Source of the DNA: CAZOWM01 sp964583615
Lineage (GTDB): Bacteria; Spirochaetota; B62-G9; DRHN01
DNA length: 16,231 bases
Assembly (NCBI GenBank): GCA_964583615.1
Contig: CAZOWM010000064.1
Location: 1-16,231 of the forward strand
Direction of reading: 5' to 3'
Part shown: positions 15,363-16,231 of the stretch, in pieces
Layout of the letters: each line of letters starts with the position of its first letter
Numbering within the stretch: position 1 is the first letter of the stretch
Made by a program: the position numbers and the translations under genes
Notes under the pieces: generated by a model
The model's input: only the letters and a program-made list of their open reading frames with translations
The model's database searches: none
What the model was told of the DNA's origin: nothing

Positions 15363-15380
15363 TAATAATAATAATAATAA
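15363..15380. repeat. (TAA)6 microsatellite in the dctP leader
   Basis: Six exact TAA units lie about 28 bases before ATG 15334 on the dctP coding strand (as TTA). The stretch stands out from the moderate-GC surroundings. Slippage could alter leader length or structure near the RBS, but a phase-variation role is not shown. Confidence 0.85.
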
Positions 15381-15494
15381 AGATGGGTAACGGTAAGACG
15401 TGAAAAGGCACGAAGCGGCATGCATGATTCAGTTTCGCCATTCATATGAACAAAATGGCCCACAATGCTCTCCTTCCCTCTGCTGTAGGTCATT

Positions 15495-15523
15495 AGAATA
15501 TCCAGAATCTATAATTTTGTCAA
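15495..15523 (-). promoter_or_regulatory. Promoter of the TRAP operon
   Basis: On the minus strand, TTGACA (15518-15523, perfect -35), a 17-base spacer and TATTCT (15495-15500, four of six). The expected start near 15488 gives a leader of about 150 bases before dctP. Confidence 0.5.
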
Positions 15524-15550
15524 GTAATTCTTGAACTCTGTGGTTAGCAC

Positions 15551-15570
15551 TGAAAGCACTATTGAAAGCA
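15551..15570. repeat. Direct repeat TGAAAGCA between divergent promoters
   Basis: TGAAAGCA occurs at 15551-15558 and 15563-15570, 12 bases apart, just upstream of the lipoprotein -35 and about 28 bases behind the TRAP -35. It may be a tandem half-site for a regulator. Confidence 0.4.
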
Positions 15571-15575
15571 GTTCG

Positions 15576-15604
15576 TTGATATTTCCTTTTTTCCGTCGTA
15601 CAAT
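15576..15604 (+). promoter_or_regulatory. Promoter of the P-domain lipoprotein gene
   Basis: TTGATA (15576-15581), a 17-base spacer and TACAAT (15599-15604, five of six). The start near 15611 gives a leader of about 50 bases. This rules out translation from the in-frame ATG at 15531, which lies upstream of the promoter. Confidence 0.6.
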
Positions 15605-15659
15605 AGAAGAAAATGAGCACTCATCTGTTCACCCTGTGCGGTGCATCCCGGAGGTGTGT

Positions 15660-16187
15660 ATGAAAATCATATGGAGCATTCTAATTTTCCCTTTGTTTGT
15701 TTTTCTCTTCTCCTCATGCGAGTTTCTTATTCTTCCCACGACGTCCACGAAAACCTACACCAACGACACAGGGTGGGATATCACAAGCGGAAACAACGAT
15801 TTTGAGATCAGCGTCCCGGACTCCGGGCAGGTGGTCACCGTGGAGAGCGTTTCGCTCGACGAGCTTGTCTATGATGATGCGCAGGATCTCACCATAAGCC
15901 TGATCTCGCCAGGAGGAAGGTCGAGGGCATTGGTGACGCAGAAGGGATCATCAAGCAAATACACGGGAGACTACACATTCGTGGACGACGGCGACAGCTC
16001 GGGGCTTCCGAGAATCATCGAATACTCAGGTGACGTTGTCCCGGAAACCTATCAGGCAGAAAGCGATTTCGATGATTTCTCCGGGGAAAGCGTCAGCGGA
16101 ACCTGGACGCTTCGCATACACGACAACACACTCCTCACAGACGGAACGCTCGCCGGCTGGTCTCTTAAGCTCGAATTTGAAGACTGA
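15660..16187 (+). CDS. Predicted lipoprotein with proprotein-convertase P-domain
   Basis: A 175-residue exported protein. MKIIWSILIFPLFVFLFSSC is a short signal peptide ending in a lipobox-like FSSC (cysteine at 20), so lipid anchoring is likely, although Phe at -3 is not the usual Leu/Val/Ile. From about residue 55 to the end runs a beta-rich P-domain (PF01483 type): VSLDELVYDDAQDLTISLIS then PGGRS, FDDFSGESVSGTWTLRIHDN and GTLAGWSLKLEF, the last two being the family's most typical strands. P-domains usually sit C-terminal to subtilisin-like proteases or in surface proteins; here no protease domain is attached and none is encoded nearby. ATG 15660 has GGAGG 5 bases upstream, after its own promoter. 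A longer reading from 15531 is rejected. Only 44 bases remain after the stop, with no clear terminator. Confidence 0.83.
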   Translation: MKIIWSILIFPLFVFLFSSCEFLILPTTSTKTYTNDTGWDITSGNNDFEISVPDSGQVVTVESVSLDELVYDDAQDLTISLISPGGRSRALVTQKGSSSKYTGDYTFVDDGDSSGLPRIIEYSGDVVPETYQAESDFDDFSGESVSGTWTLRIHDNTLLTDGTLAGWSLKLEFED

Positions 16188-16231
16188 GTGCTCCCCTTCC
16201 CCATGTTTTCATAGTATATTTATCTGAATTA

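Larger units (their letters stand above)
15335..15659. other. Divergent regulatory region between the TRAP operon and the lipoprotein gene
   Basis: This 325-bp gap holds no gene that I trust. It contains the TRAP leader with a TAA repeat, a TRAP promoter at 15495-15523, a short direct repeat at 15551-15570, and the lipoprotein promoter at 15576-15604, each listed separately. Confidence 0.6.

Noticed and set aside
15429..15620. 63-codon minus-strand frame upstream of dctP
   Set aside because: It spans both divergent promoters, has no good RBS, and its product resembles no family I know.
15531..15659. N-terminal extension of the P-domain lipoprotein
   Set aside because: It begins upstream of the promoter at 15576-15604 and would bury the signal peptide; ATG 15660 has a good RBS.

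Overview
The window looks like chromosomal DNA from a Gram-negative, probably anaerobic bacterium. A tripartite TRAP uptake system with a periplasmic binding protein and a predicted lipoprotein both imply an outer membrane. A CoA-disulfide-reductase/rhodanese/TusA/DsrE-type persulfide reductase, a uroporphyrinogen-decarboxylase-like protein and a zinc-ribbon/HD-like protein of a type I associate with Desulfobacterota suggest that phylum. The taxonomic call is an inference from gene content. No rRNA, tRNA, insertion sequence, phage gene or CRISPR array was seen.

Layout, left to right. (1) Positions 1-2462, minus strand: a very large multidomain persulfide/CoA-disulfide reductase, cut by the left edge only a few residues from its probable end. 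(2) 2659-3960, plus: a PLP-dependent class III aminotransferase transcribed divergently from it. (3) 4049-5407 and 5558-6250, minus: a MATE efflux pump, with signal peptidase I (lepB) upstream of it. (4) 6420-7065, minus: a broken gene for a membrane-anchored LuxR-type regulator. Its four membrane segments and its helix-turn-helix lie in different frames. (5) 7194-7790, plus: a DUF1989 (urea-carboxylase-associated) protein that may be translated from a leaderless mRNA. It is convergent with (6) 7801-8508, minus, a zinc-ribbon/degenerate HD-domain protein. (7) 8665-9723, plus: a URO-D-superfamily protein. (8) 9889-12311, plus: a Cache-HAMP histidine kinase and a stand-alone CheY-like receiver. 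(9) 12457-15334, minus: a complete dctP-dctQ-dctM TRAP operon, convergent with the two-component pair. (10) 15660-16187, plus: a lipoprotein carrying a proprotein-convertase P-domain.

The clearest functional grouping is the kinase/receiver pair beside the TRAP operon: a periplasmic small-molecule sensor next to an organic-acid-type importer. The receiver has no output domain, so any control of the transporter would need another partner. The URO-D-like gene upstream could supply catabolic chemistry, but nothing in the sequence proves a shared substrate.

The regulatory DNA is fairly readable. Good sigma-70-like promoters lie before lepB, the broken regulator, the kinase, the TRAP operon and the lipoprotein. 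The kinase leader is the most unusual stretch: a consensus promoter with tandem TTGACAAT boxes sits between two arms of an 11-bp inverted repeat, and the right arm covers the ribosome-binding region and the first base of the start codon. I found no element that clearly amounts to a wholly new system. The kinase leader and the broken LuxR regulator are the best candidates for follow-up.
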